A stretch of DNA of 64,000 bases from Candidatus Methanarcanum hacksteinii (GTDB taxonomy: Archaea; Thermoplasmatota; Thermoplasmata; Methanomassiliicoccales; Methanomethylophilaceae). The position numbers were made by a program, and so were the translations under genes. The stretch lies in contig LVVQ01000001.1 of the NCBI GenBank assembly GCA_006954405.1, positions 248,001 through 312,000 on the forward strand, given 5' to 3'. Of the stretch, positions 23,952 through 33,159 are shown piece by piece. The notes under the pieces are model-generated. The model saw only the letters and a program-made list of their open reading frames with translations. It made no database searches and was not told where the DNA came from. The stretch's first letter is position 1. Each line of letters begins with the position of its first letter.

Positions 23952-26074
23952 GCTGTCTCCTCCTTCGTGTACGGTTCCTTCCTAACGATCAATGCCACTA
24001 TGGCAACGATCGACAATATCGCAATGATCCATCCGCTTACGACTGCGGTCTCCCCGTAGATGAGGGATGCGATGACGTAGATGATGGATGCTACCGCATA
24101 TGCGAACACACATTGGTACAACACTGCCGCACCTGTCGCTTTCCAAGTTCCAAGTTCCCTGTGCATGGCGCCTATGGCTGCGAAACACGGGGCGCAGAGC
24201 ATGTTGAACATCAGGAATGACAATCCTGCCGCGGGCGTTGTGATAGCGGCGAGAACAGTGTAGATCGCTTCACCCTCATCATCGACCGAGAACAGTGTCG
24301 CAAGGGTGGAGACGAGGTTCTCCTTCGCCATCAGGCCTGTGATCGAACCTACGGTGAATTGCCAATTGTCCCCCCAACCCAATGGTTGGAAGATTATACA
24401 GGTGGCACGTCCGAACGATTCGAGCATTGAGCCTGTAGTACCATTGTCGCCGACGTATTGGAATGCGTCGTTGTAACTTGCGAGGAACCATATGAGGATG
24501 GATGCGAGAAGTATCAATGTACCTGCTTTCTTCACGAATGCTAATCCCCTGTCCAATGTTCCCTTGAGGACGTTGATCCAACTAGGTATGTGGTATGGGG
24601 GCAGTTCCATGACGAATGGGGCAGGCCTTCCTGACAGTCCTTTGAATTTCTTCAGGATGATCCCTGAGACCAATACTGATACGATACCTACGACGTATAC
24701 GAACAATGCGATCAGACCGTTGTTGTGGAATAATGCACCAGCAATCATAGCGATCACAGGAAGTTTAGCACCGCACGGGACAAATGTCACCGTCATCGCG
24801 GTAATCCTCCTGTCCCTCTCGCTCTCGATGGTCCTCGATGACATGATACCGGGGACACCACAGCCCATCCCGACAAGGAGGGGGATGAATGATTTTCCGG
24901 AAAGTCCGAAGAATCTGAACACGCGGTCCATCATGAATGCGGCCCTCGCCATGTATCCGATATCCTCAAGGATACAGAGTGCAAGGAAGAGTATGAGCAT
25001 CTGGGGCAGGAATCCTATTACGGCACCCACTCCGCCTACGACACCGCTAACCAGTAGCGATGTGAGTTCGTCGCTGACATCCATGTCGGCGCACCAATCC
25101 GCGACAGCGGGTTGGAGACTCTCCTCGATCCAACCGTTCAGCATATCCGTGAAGTACGTACCGATACCAGGATAGTCGCCGTATCCGATGATGCCCATGA
25201 ACAGGACGCCGATGACGGCGATGAACATCGGAAGGCCGAAGATCCTGTGCGTGATGACCTTATCTACACGATCGGATAGTGTCTCCGCATTCTCCTTGAC
25301 GCCTTTCCTGACGCATTTGGATACGATGTCCTCTATGATCCTGTATCTCGCATCGGTGATTATCGAAGCGGCATCATCCTCGTATTCCGCTTCCAATCCG
25401 TTGATGTCATCGGATAGTTCGTTCCTTGAATCTTTGAGTTCAGTGGATATGATCTCGTCATTCTCGACGAGTTTGATCGCGAACCATCTGATGTTCTTCT
25501 CGGGTACTTTCCCGCGGATCTCCTTCTCCGAAGCATCGATCAAGGATTCGATGCGATCGTTCATCCTTATCGGTTTGGACGGTACCTTCGACGAACCCGT
25601 ATCGACGATGGCTTTCGTCAATTCCTTGAGTCCTGTGCCCTTCAATGCCGATATCGGTACGACCTTGCATCCTAGGATGTCGGTCAATGCCTTCACATCG
25701 ATCCTGTCGCCGTTCTTATCGACAGTATCCATCATGTTCAATGCTACAACGGTCGGGATGTTGAGATCGAGCAATTGCAACGTAAGATAGAGATTCCTCT
25801 CGATGTTGGATGCATCCACGATGTTCAGGATGACATCCGGCGACTCCCCAACAAGGAAGTTCCTTGTGATGTTCTCCTCTGGCGTATATGGGGACAGGGA
25901 GTAGATACCAGGCATGTCCACCAGTTCCGCGTCGGTCCTGTGAATCGTACCTGTCTTCTTCTCTATCGTCACACCAGGCCAGTTGCCCACATGCTGTTTG
26001 GCACCCGTGAGTTTGTTGAAGAGAGTGGTCTTTCCGCTGTTCGGATTACCCGCCAGCGCTACGGTGATTCCCAT
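23948..26074 (-). CDS. feoB: Ferrous iron transport protein B
   Basis: This 708-aa inner-membrane transporter imports Fe2+. The N-terminal G domain shows GNPNSGKTTLFNKLTG (G1, about residue 8), VDMPGIYSL (G3) and NMMD (G4), followed by a helical GDI-like segment and a membrane domain with two Gate-type repeats (for example FVPCGAKLPVIAMIAGALF and FMLFNMLCAPCFAAIGAM regions). AGGAGG stands 8 nt before the ATG. It follows feoA by 17 nt and is followed by the FeoB-associated gene (ATGA overlap). Two DtxR-like boxes in front of feoA suggest iron-dependent repression of the operon. Confidence 0.95.
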   Translation of the reverse strand: MGITVALAGNPNSGKTTLFNKLTGAKQHVGNWPGVTIEKKTGTIHRTDAELVDMPGIYSLSPYTPEENITRNFLVGESPDVILNIVDASNIERNLYLTLQLLDLNIPTVVALNMMDTVDKNGDRIDVKALTDILGCKVVPISALKGTGLKELTKAIVDTGSSKVPSKPIRMNDRIESLIDASEKEIRGKVPEKNIRWFAIKLVENDEIISTELKDSRNELSDDINGLEAEYEDDAASIITDARYRIIEDIVSKCVRKGVKENAETLSDRVDKVITHRIFGLPMFIAVIGVLFMGIIGYGDYPGIGTYFTDMLNGWIEESLQPAVADWCADMDVSDELTSLLVSGVVGGVGAVIGFLPQMLILFLALCILEDIGYMARAAFMMDRVFRFFGLSGKSFIPLLVGMGCGVPGIMSSRTIESERDRRITAMTVTFVPCGAKLPVIAMIAGALFHNNGLIALFVYVVGIVSVLVSGIILKKFKGLSGRPAPFVMELPPYHIPSWINVLKGTLDRGLAFVKKAGTLILLASILIWFLASYNDAFQYVGDNGTTGSMLESFGRATCIIFQPLGWGDNWQFTVGSITGLMAKENLVSTLATLFSVDDEGEAIYTVLAAITTPAAGLSFLMFNMLCAPCFAAIGAMHRELGTWKATGAAVLYQCVFAYAVASIIYVIASLIYGETAVVSGWIIAILSIVAIVALIVRKEPYTKEETA

Positions 26075-26091
26075 TCTTAGGCCTCCTGTGG

Positions 26092-26349
26092 TCAGACTAC
26101 CTCTATCATCTCTGCCTCTACCTTCCTCAGGCTGAGCTCATATCCTCTGATGGAGATCTGTATCGGATCCCCCAGGGGAGCTACCTTCCTAACGTAGATG
26201 CTGCATCCCTTTGTGATGCCCATGTCCATTATGTGTCTTCTAACTGGGCCGTTCCCGTTCAATCTTGTCACACGAACGGTGTCGCCGACCCTGATATCTT
26301 TGAGAGTGGTGACACCACTCCTGGAATTCGAATGAATACCTGTTATCAT
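26092..26349 (-). CDS. feoA: Ferrous iron transport protein A
   Basis: This 85-aa SH3-like FeoA protein supports FeoB. The family pattern is visible in TTLKDIRVGDTVRVTRLNGNGPVRRHIMDMGITKGCSIYVRKVAP, ending in a LRKVEAEMIEV strand. It is the first gene of the feo operon. The region upstream has a TTTATATA box about 20-28 nt before the ATG, implying a leaderless mRNA, flanked by two copies of a DtxR-type box. Confidence 0.92.
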   Translation of the reverse strand: MITGIHSNSRSGVTTLKDIRVGDTVRVTRLNGNGPVRRHIMDMGITKGCSIYVRKVAPLGDPIQISIRGYELSLRKVEAEMIEVV

Positions 26350-26353
26350 AATT

Positions 26354-26394
26354 TTAGGTAGAACTAAATGATATATAAATTAGGCGCTACTAAA
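26354..26394 (-). promoter_or_regulatory. Two DtxR/IdeR-like boxes flanking the feo TATA element
   Basis: TTAGGTAGAACTAAA (26354-26368) and TTAGGCGCTACTAAA (26380-26394) are two 15-bp sites with the same half-sites (TTAGG...ACTAAA), 26 bp apart. They flank the AT-rich box ATATATAAA of the leaderless feoA promoter. They resemble operators of iron-dependent DtxR/IdeR repressors, which fits an iron uptake operon. The cognate regulator is not in the window. Confidence 0.7.
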
Positions 26395-26460
26395 AATATT
26401 TCGTTATGCCTAATATCCTTCATACCCCTCTACCTGCTCTCGCGTGCACGCGCGCGCACA

Positions 26461-26470
26461 AACTATATAG
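26461..26470 (+). promoter_or_regulatory. TATA box of gyrB
   Basis: AACTATATAG lies 26-35 nt before ATG 26496 and about 55 nt before ATG 26523. Because transcription should start near 26490, any coding start upstream of this box is ruled out. Confidence 0.45.
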
Positions 26471-26522
26471 TAAAGGGAACATACGGAAGCAGAAGATGCG
26501 TCATAGCATCAGGCGTGATGAA

Positions 26523-28445
26523 ATGGATGGGAATAACAGCGGTTCTGCATACGGTGCGGACAGTATAGTGGTTCTCGAAGGTCTTGAGGCAGTTAGGAAG
26601 AGACCCGGTATGTACATAGGAAGTACGGATACCAGGGGTCTGCACCATCTGGTCTATGAGGTCGTGGACAACAGTATAGACGAGGCGATGGCCGGTTATG
26701 CGGATCAGATCTATGTATGGATTAACGAGGACGGCTCATGTACGGTACAGGATGATGGGCGTGGAATACCGACAGGTATGCACGAAAAGGGAAAGTCCGC
26801 ATTGGAACTTGCTCTTACCGAACTCCATGCCGGAGGTAAGTTCAACAAGAACAGTTACAAGGTATCGGGAGGGCTCCACGGAGTCGGTGTCTCGGTGGTG
26901 AACGGTCTGTCCGTATGGTTGGTCGCTACCATTGACAGGGATGGTAAGAGATTCCGTCAGTCATACCACAGAGGCATACCTGACGGACCGGTCGAGATCA
27001 TCGGCGAATCCGACAGGACAGGGACGACTATCACATTCCTCCCAGATCCTGAGATCTTCGAGACGGTAGAGTTCGATTACAACACACTCCAGAACAGGTT
27101 CCGCAATCAAGCATTCCTGAACAAGGAGGTATCCATCAATTTCGAGGACAAGAGGTCCGGGAACAAGGAGACATTCCACTATGATGGGGGTGTCTCGGAA
27201 TTCGTCCAATACATCAACAGGACGAAGTCACCCATCCATCCCACTCCGATCTATCTTCACGGCAAGTACGATTACACCGATGCTTCCGGGGACAATCAGA
27301 TAGACATTGATATCGCGATGCAATGGACGAGCGATTATTCAGAGAGCATCGTCTCGTTCGTCAACACAATAAGCACGCCTGAGGGAGGTACGCATCTCGC
27401 AGGATTCAGAACAGCATTGACGAAATGCTTCAACGATTTCGCCAAGGACAAATCATTCGCCAAAGGGATATCATTCGAAGGTTCCGATATCCGTGAGGGA
27501 CTCACGGCTGTCGTCAGCATCAAGATCCCCGAACCGCAGTTCGAAGGACAGACGAAATCGAAGCTCGGTAACAGCATCGCACAGACCGCGGTCTCGAGCT
27601 TCATGATGTCAAGACTATCGGAATATCTCCTTGAGAACCCCAAGGTCGGGGACATAATCGTCAGGAGGAGCGTGGAGGCGTACACAGCAAGGGAGGCCGC
27701 ACGTAAGGCAAAGGAGACCGCAAGGAGGAAGAGCGTCTTCGATTCCAACGCACTCCCCGGAAAACTTGCTGATTGTTCCGATAAGGATCCAAGCAAATGC
27801 GAATTGTACATCGTCGAGGGAGACTCTGCAGGAGGTTCCGCCAAACAAGGCCGCGACAGAACATTCCAGGCGATCCTCCCCATCAGGGGTAAGATCCTCA
27901 ATGTCGAGAAGGTCAGACCCGATAAGATATTGGAATCCGCAGAGATAAAGAACCTCGTCACCGCGATAGGCGGTGGTGTAGGCGGTGATTTCGATGTCAG
28001 CAAGATCAGATATCACAGGATCATAATCATGACCGATGCCGATGTCGACGGTGCACATATCGCGACATTGTTATTGACGTTGTTCTACAGGCAGATGAAG
28101 CCATTGATCGAGGCAGGACATGTGTATCTCGCGATGCCTCCGCTGTACAGGGTCGCCAAAGGGAAGAAGGAGATCTATTGTTACAACGATGCAGAGCTTG
28201 CCGCAGCCACTCAGGAGCTCGGACAGGGATGCAACGTGAGCAGATACAAGGGTCTGGGAGAGATGAATCCACACCAACTGTGGGAAACGACCATGGACCC
28301 ATCGAGGAGATTGATGAAGAGGGTACAGATCACCGATGCGCAGTTGGCGGACCACTTGTTCTCAATCCTCATGGGCGATGCAGTAGAGCCGAGAAGGGAC
28401 TACATAGTGGAACATGCCCACGAGGTAGTCAATTTGGATGTGTGA
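26523..28445 (+). CDS. gyrB: DNA gyrase subunit B
   Basis: This 640-aa ATPase subunit drives negative supercoiling together with GyrA. The GHKL domain shows VVDNSIDEAMAGYAD, DDGRGIPTGMH and GLHGVGVSVVNGLS; the transducer has the QTKSKLGN segment; the TOPRIM domain shows CELYIVEGDSAGGSAKQGRDR and IIIMTDADVDGAHI. It is a bacterial-type enzyme, as in other Thermoplasmata, and shorter than E. coli GyrB because the C-terminal insertion is absent. The frame stays open upstream, but the TATA box at 26461 excludes earlier starts; ATG 26523 is used, with 26496 as the alternative. gyrA follows directly. Confidence 0.94.
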   Translation: MDGNNSGSAYGADSIVVLEGLEAVRKRPGMYIGSTDTRGLHHLVYEVVDNSIDEAMAGYADQIYVWINEDGSCTVQDDGRGIPTGMHEKGKSALELALTELHAGGKFNKNSYKVSGGLHGVGVSVVNGLSVWLVATIDRDGKRFRQSYHRGIPDGPVEIIGESDRTGTTITFLPDPEIFETVEFDYNTLQNRFRNQAFLNKEVSINFEDKRSGNKETFHYDGGVSEFVQYINRTKSPIHPTPIYLHGKYDYTDASGDNQIDIDIAMQWTSDYSESIVSFVNTISTPEGGTHLAGFRTALTKCFNDFAKDKSFAKGISFEGSDIREGLTAVVSIKIPEPQFEGQTKSKLGNSIAQTAVSSFMMSRLSEYLLENPKVGDIIVRRSVEAYTAREAARKAKETARRKSVFDSNALPGKLADCSDKDPSKCELYIVEGDSAGGSAKQGRDRTFQAILPIRGKILNVEKVRPDKILESAEIKNLVTAIGGGVGGDFDVSKIRYHRIIIMTDADVDGAHIATLLLTLFYRQMKPLIEAGHVYLAMPPLYRVAKGKKEIYCYNDAELAAATQELGQGCNVSRYKGLGEMNPHQLWETTMDPSRRLMKRVQITDAQLADHLFSILMGDAVEPRRDYIVEHAHEVVNLDV

Positions 28446-28449
28446 TAAC

Positions 28450-30930
28450 ATGGCAGACGATTGTGAGAACGATACACCTATCAGGGATCAGATAATCACA
28501 CAGCCCATCGAGAGGGAGATGTCCCGTTCATACGTGGATTACTCCATGAGTGTGATCGTCGGACGTGCATTGCCGGATGTCAGGGACGGACTCAAACCCG
28601 TCCACAGAAGGATCCTCTATGCGATGAATGACCTCGGTATCCCGTACAACAGGCCGCACAAGAAATCGGCAAGGATAGTCGGAGAGGTCCTAGGTAAGTA
28701 CCACCCGCATGGAGATACGGCTGTCTACAATGCGATGGTGAGGATGGCGCAACCATTCTCATTGAGATATCCTCTCGTGGATGGTCAGGGTAACTTCGGT
28801 TCAGTGGATGGTGATTCGGCAGCAGCGATGCGTTACACCGAGGCACGTCTGACGAAGATGTCGGCGGACATGCTCGCCGACATAGACAAGGATACCATCG
28901 ATTTCGTCGACAATTTCGACGGATCGTTGAAGGAACCCGTCGTCCTTCCATCCAAGGTACCTAACCTCCTTGTCAACGGTTCAGCAGGTATCGCCGTAGG
29001 TATGGCTACCAACATGCCTCCTCACAACCTGAGCGAGGTCGTGGATGCCACGGTATACGCCATCGACAACCCCGATGCGGATGTCCCTGAGCTCATGCAG
29101 TTCATCAAAGGTCCCGATTTCCCCACAGGAGGGATAATCCATGGACTTGGAGGCATAATATCTGCATACAAGACCGGTCGCGGTAAGATCAAAGTCAGAT
29201 CCAAGACCCATTTCGAGGAGAAGTCGAACGGTAAAGTGATGATCATCGTCGATGAGATCCCATACCAGGTCAATAAGGAGAGACTGATAGAACAGATCGC
29301 TGACGCTGTCAGGAACAAGGACATCGAAGGCATCACCAACGTGAATGATGAATCGGACAAGGACGGTATGCGTATCGTCATCGAGCTCCACAAGGATGCC
29401 ATGGAATCCGTCGTGTTGGAGAATCTGTTCAAACACACTCAGATGGAGATAACATTCGGTGTGATCAATCTCGCATTGGTTAACAACAAACCGATGCAGC
29501 TCACACTGAGAGAACTCATCAGGCAGTACATCGAGCATAGGAAGGAGGTCGTGAAGAGAAGGACCGCGTTCGATCTCGATGTAGCAAGGAAGAGATACCA
29601 TATCCTCGAGGGTCTGATGGCAGCCATCAACCGCATGGATGAGGTCATCGAACTGATCCGTGCATCAAAGAACGCGGATGAGGCATCGGAAGGACTTCAG
29701 AACCTGCTCTCTATCGACGCGGATCAGGCGAAGGCCATCCTCGATATGAAATTACAGAAACTCACGGGATTGGAGATCGACGGTGTCATCGGAGAGTACA
29801 ATGACATCAAGAAACTGATGATCGATCTCGAGGACATCCTCGCGCACGAGGGAAGGGTCCTTCAGATAATCAAGGATGAACTCGTGGAGATGAAGGAAGG
29901 ATACGGGGATGAACGCCGTACGGAGATCGACCCCAACGCCATCGACAGCGATGAGGAGGATCTCATCCCGAGAGAGGAAGTCGTCATCACCATAACCAAG
30001 GACAATTACATCAAGCGCATCCCGCTGAGGACATACAAACAGCAGGGTCGCGGAGGAGTCGGCCTCATAGGCATGCAGACCAAGGAGGAGGATGATGTTG
30101 CTAACATGTTCGTCACATGCACACATGACTACATCATGTTCATAACGAACACCGGACGTCTGCATTGGCTCAAAGGATACAAGATCCCGGAGGGAAGCAG
30201 GCAGTCCAAGGGTAAACCGATCGTCAACATGCTTCCGGACCTCGAAGATGGAGAGAAGGTCGTCAACACGATCAGCGTATCAGAATTCACCGATGACAAG
30301 GCATTGGTGTTCTGTACCAAGTCGGGAATCATCAAGAAGACCATCCTCAGCGCATACGGGAACATAAGGTCGAGAGGTATCAAGGCCATCAAGCTCGAGG
30401 AAGGGGATGAACTGATAAGCACAGGCATCACCGACGATACGAACGAGATCGTCATCGCCACCAAACATGGACAGGCTGCAAGGTTCGATGAATTCGAGGT
30501 CCGTGCTACAGGCAGGGATACGATGGGTGTCAAGGGAATAACGCTCTCAAGCGATGATGAGGTGGTCGGTATGACCATAGTGAAGCCCGAGGACATGATC
30601 CTCTCGGTATCCGAGAACGGTTTCGGAAAGATATCCGTGGTCGATGAGTACCGTAAGACACACCGTGGCTCCAAAGGGGTCATAACCATGAAAACGACCG
30701 AGAGGAATGGTTCCGTCGTCGCCATCAGCAAGGTATGCATGGATGACGAGCTCATGGTCACCAGCAAACAGGGTAAGATGATACGTATCAAGGTATCCGA
30801 GATACGTGTGACCGGCCGTAATGCCGCTGGTGTGAAGATAATGGATATGCGTAATGATGACAAGATCATCGCACTTCAGGCAATATCATCCGTGAGGGAT
30901 GACGATGAGATCGAAGAACCTGACGCTTGA
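28450..30930 (+). CDS. gyrA: DNA gyrase subunit A
   Basis: This 826-aa subunit breaks and rejoins DNA. The winged-helix region has the sequence KYHPHGDTAVYNAMVRMAQ, and the catalytic Tyr lies in AAAMRYTEARL (about residue 120). The C-terminal half holds the beta-pinwheel repeats; a GyrA-box-like KQQGRGGVGL segment is present at about residue 525. At the positions equivalent to E. coli Ser83 and Asp87 it has Thr and Asn. ATG 28450 follows the gyrB TGA by 4 nt; an overlapping ATG at 28438 is possible. It ends overlapping a small membrane protein gene. Confidence 0.94.
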   Translation: MADDCENDTPIRDQIITQPIEREMSRSYVDYSMSVIVGRALPDVRDGLKPVHRRILYAMNDLGIPYNRPHKKSARIVGEVLGKYHPHGDTAVYNAMVRMAQPFSLRYPLVDGQGNFGSVDGDSAAAMRYTEARLTKMSADMLADIDKDTIDFVDNFDGSLKEPVVLPSKVPNLLVNGSAGIAVGMATNMPPHNLSEVVDATVYAIDNPDADVPELMQFIKGPDFPTGGIIHGLGGIISAYKTGRGKIKVRSKTHFEEKSNGKVMIIVDEIPYQVNKERLIEQIADAVRNKDIEGITNVNDESDKDGMRIVIELHKDAMESVVLENLFKHTQMEITFGVINLALVNNKPMQLTLRELIRQYIEHRKEVVKRRTAFDLDVARKRYHILEGLMAAINRMDEVIELIRASKNADEASEGLQNLLSIDADQAKAILDMKLQKLTGLEIDGVIGEYNDIKKLMIDLEDILAHEGRVLQIIKDELVEMKEGYGDERRTEIDPNAIDSDEEDLIPREEVVITITKDNYIKRIPLRTYKQQGRGGVGLIGMQTKEEDDVANMFVTCTHDYIMFITNTGRLHWLKGYKIPEGSRQSKGKPIVNMLPDLEDGEKVVNTISVSEFTDDKALVFCTKSGIIKKTILSAYGNIRSRGIKAIKLEEGDELISTGITDDTNEIVIATKHGQAARFDEFEVRATGRDTMGVKGITLSSDDEVVGMTIVKPEDMILSVSENGFGKISVVDEYRKTHRGSKGVITMKTTERNGSVVAISKVCMDDELMVTSKQGKMIRIKVSEIRVTGRNAAGVKIMDMRNDDKIIALQAISSVRDDDEIEEPDA

Positions 30931-31159
30931 GGTCCTCTTCGCCATCGAATGGATCGCCACTTTGGCGATCCTCATCCTCCTCATGATGTCCGAAGGAGGC
31001 GCATACAGAACGATACTCATCGTCTGCACAGCCATCCTTCTGGTGCTCGTGACAGGTACCATCATCTACCTGTACAGGAATGGTGTCGCTTCCAATGATG
31101 CACATCTGAGACTTGTCCCTGGTAGTAGCGATGCCGTGAATGGTAGCAAGGGCCACTAA
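30899..31159 (+). CDS. Small two-helix membrane protein
   Basis: This 86-aa protein has two membrane helices (LFAIEWIATLAILILLMM, about 13-30, and TILIVCTAILLVLVTGTIIYLY, about 38-59) and a short polar tail. It overlaps the end of gyrA by 32 nt (from ATG 30899) or slightly less from ATG 30905. No family is recognised. Overlap with gyrA suggests translational coupling, but a functional link to supercoiling is not implied. Confidence 0.6.
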   Translation: MTMRSKNLTLEVLFAIEWIATLAILILLMMSEGGAYRTILIVCTAILLVLVTGTIIYLYRNGVASNDAHLRLVPGSSDAVNGSKGH

Positions 31160-31236
31160 AACACTTTGAATATGGGCGGTTTTAACCCGTCCTTTTCCAT
31201 CAAGTTTTAATATGGATTCTCCATTGGGAGGATTAC

Positions 31237-31313
31237 GCCGCGGTAACTCAGCAGGTACGAGTGCATGACTGAAGATCATGAAGTCGCTGGTTCGATCCCG
31301 GCTCGCGGCACCA
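31237..31313 (+). tRNA. tRNA-Phe(GAA)
   Basis: The acceptor GCCGCGG pairs with TCGCGGC (one G-T), and the anticodon arm CATGA-CTGAAGA-TCATG gives anticodon GAA. The T arm is GCTGG-TTCGATC-CCGGC. CCA is encoded at 31311-31313. A TATA-like TTTTAATAT lies about 25 nt upstream. Confidence 0.93.
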
Positions 31314-31356
31314 ATCCCCTTTTAACGTTCTAAAGCATTCATACTGGTTGATAGAT

Positions 31357-31521
31357 ATGGACACGGTCCTGATGGATGTGAGCGACCCTAATTTGACATT
31401 ATCTCAGATCATGTCGATGATGGAAAGATATCGTGAGGATCATCCGGATATGGACGTCTATATCGATGGTGATGCCAGGGTCATCATGGCAAGGCCGCTT
31501 AAGGTATCGAAGGATGATTGA
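31357..31521 (+). CDS. Small 54-aa acidic protein
   Basis: A 54-codon frame from ATG 31357 to TGA 31519-31521 lies between tRNA-Phe and the DUF531 gene, whose ATG follows its stop by one base. The product is Met/Asp-rich (LSQIMSMMERYREDHPDMDVYIDGD) and looks like a compact helix-strand-strand protein. I do not recognise it. Its position and lack of gap to the next gene support that it is a real operon member, although it falls under usual size cut-offs. Confidence 0.55.
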   Translation: MDTVLMDVSDPNLTLSQIMSMMERYREDHPDMDVYIDGDARVIMARPLKVSKDD

Positions 31522-31522
31522 G

Positions 31523-32065
31523 ATGGGAAGAGGAAGGATCACTATCGGCCTGTATAATTCGTATGATTCACAGAAATTCCGTGAACCCCATAGAAGGGTG
31601 ATCGCAAGGGTCGGAGGTCTCGCCATGGCATTCAATATGAACCTGGCACTCTTCGGATTCCCGTTCCCTGAGGATATAAAGCAACCCAAGGAGTTGGCCG
31701 AATGGGTCGCAGGGACCACAAGCATCGGATCCCACGGGGATTATTTCATGGATCTTGCGGAATTAGGCAGATTCCTCAGTTTTCCATATCCTGATAAGGG
31801 ATTCCCGCCTCAATTGGGCGAACCCATACTGACCACCAGTAAACCGGATCAGAAGAAATCCATAACCCTTCGTCAGACGGCGAATATGGTATCGAATGGT
31901 CAGAGTGTCCTTCTCATATTCGGTCTCGGACCTCACGGCGTACCGAAAGGTCCTGCCTCCATACCGAGATACAATCTAGACATCACCGATGGGAAGTATT
32001 CCCTCGAGACCTGCACAGCATTGGGTGCGGTGACAGGTGCACTCCACGCGATATTGGATCAGTAA
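31523..32065 (+). CDS. DUF531 family protein
   Basis: This 180-aa archaeal protein begins RITIGLYNSYDSQKFREPHRRVIARVGGLAMAFNMNLALFGFPFP, the pattern I associate with DUF531, a family found only in Euryarchaeota. The central part contains GQSVLLIFGLGPHGVPK, which together with the N-terminal strand hints at a SPOUT-type RNA methyltransferase knot; this is an inference. ATG 31523 follows the stop of the small upstream gene by one base; the upstream ATG at 31514 is the alternative. Its end overlaps the convergent purM gene by 7 nt. Confidence 0.7.
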   Translation: MGRGRITIGLYNSYDSQKFREPHRRVIARVGGLAMAFNMNLALFGFPFPEDIKQPKELAEWVAGTTSIGSHGDYFMDLAELGRFLSFPYPDKGFPPQLGEPILTTSKPDQKKSITLRQTANMVSNGQSVLLIFGLGPHGVPKGPASIPRYNLDITDGKYSLETCTALGAVTGALHAILDQ

Positions 32066-33078
32066 TGTTCGTAGAGGATGTTCTCTGGTTCGAACAGCAC
32101 ACCGCTGCCTTCTTCGACACGACCTACGATGGACGCGTTGGAATATTCCTTGGCGATCGATTCTGCATCATCCGCGGGTGCGATTATATCGAACCCCATG
32201 CTCATATTGAGTGTCTGGTAGATCTCCTCGGTGGTTATGTTGCCGAGTTCCTGTATCTTCTTGAAGATGGGTGCGGGTTCTATCGGATCGTCGATTATGT
32301 ATTTGCATGATTGATTCATGCGGAGTATGTTCCTGAGTCCGCCACCGGTTATGTCGACCAATCCATGGATCTCATATTTCCTGGTGATGTTAAGGACCTG
32401 TCTCACATAGATCTCAGTGGGTGTGAGGAGTTCCTCGCCGACGGTACCTTTCAATCCGGAGACCTTATCCTTCATGGTGTATCCTGCGTTCTCGAAGACC
32501 TTCCTAGCGAGTGTTAGGCCGTTGGAGTGTATCCCTGACGATCTCAAGGATACGATCACATCCCCTTTCCTACATGCCTGTCCGGTGATAATCCTGTCCT
32601 TGGGTACGAATCCAAGACATGTTCCCGAGAGGTCCACGCCATTCACCATCTCAGGGAGGACAGCGATCTCGCCGCCCACAATCTCCATGTTGGAGAGTTC
32701 CGCACCTTTCTGAAGTCCTCTTCCGATCGCTTCAGTGATGGCATCATCCGGTCTGTCGATCGCTATGTAATCAACGAAGGACATGGGTTCTGCACCTACG
32801 CAGATGGTATCATTCACATTCATGGCGATACAATCGATACCGACCGTATCCCAAATTCCTAGTTCCTCTGCCACGAGGAGCTTGGTACCGACGCCATCGG
32901 TAGCCAACGTCAGATAGTTGTCACCGAAGTCTATCAGGCTAGCAAAAAGATTCTTCATGCGGACCATCTGACCGATGCCCTCTCTCTTGAACTTGAGTTC
33001 CTTGACAAGTGATTCGATAGCACTCGATTTGGCATCTATGTTGACGCCTGCTTTGGCATAGGTCCAGTTTTCCGGCAT
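32059..33078 (-). CDS. purM: Phosphoribosylformylglycinamidine cyclo-ligase
   Basis: This 339-aa enzyme makes aminoimidazole ribotide in purine synthesis, which is also the substrate of the ThiC encoded in this window. Family blocks: YAKAGVNIDA, TDGVGTKLLVAEELG (about residue 65), DCIAMNVNDTICVGAEPMSFVDY, GLVDITGGGLRNILRM. ATG 33078 has GCGGAGAT just upstream, so I prefer it to ATG 33093. The 3' end overlaps the convergent DUF531 gene by 7 nt. No other purine gene is nearby. Confidence 0.92.
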   Translation of the reverse strand: MPENWTYAKAGVNIDAKSSAIESLVKELKFKREGIGQMVRMKNLFASLIDFGDNYLTLATDGVGTKLLVAEELGIWDTVGIDCIAMNVNDTICVGAEPMSFVDYIAIDRPDDAITEAIGRGLQKGAELSNMEIVGGEIAVLPEMVNGVDLSGTCLGFVPKDRIITGQACRKGDVIVSLRSSGIHSNGLTLARKVFENAGYTMKDKVSGLKGTVGEELLTPTEIYVRQVLNITRKYEIHGLVDITGGGLRNILRMNQSCKYIIDDPIEPAPIFKKIQELGNITTEEIYQTLNMSMGFDIIAPADDAESIAKEYSNASIVGRVEEGSGVLFEPENILYEHY

Positions 33079-33159
33079 GGTATCTCCGCTCATATGATGG
33101 AGCCAATGACTTTATAGATTATGTTAACGGTTTCGATACAACCAAGGGGATATCCTGTC

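Noticed and set aside
26406..26522. N-terminal extension of gyrB
   Set aside because: The added residues lie upstream of the probable TATA box at 26461 and are not like any GyrB N-terminus.
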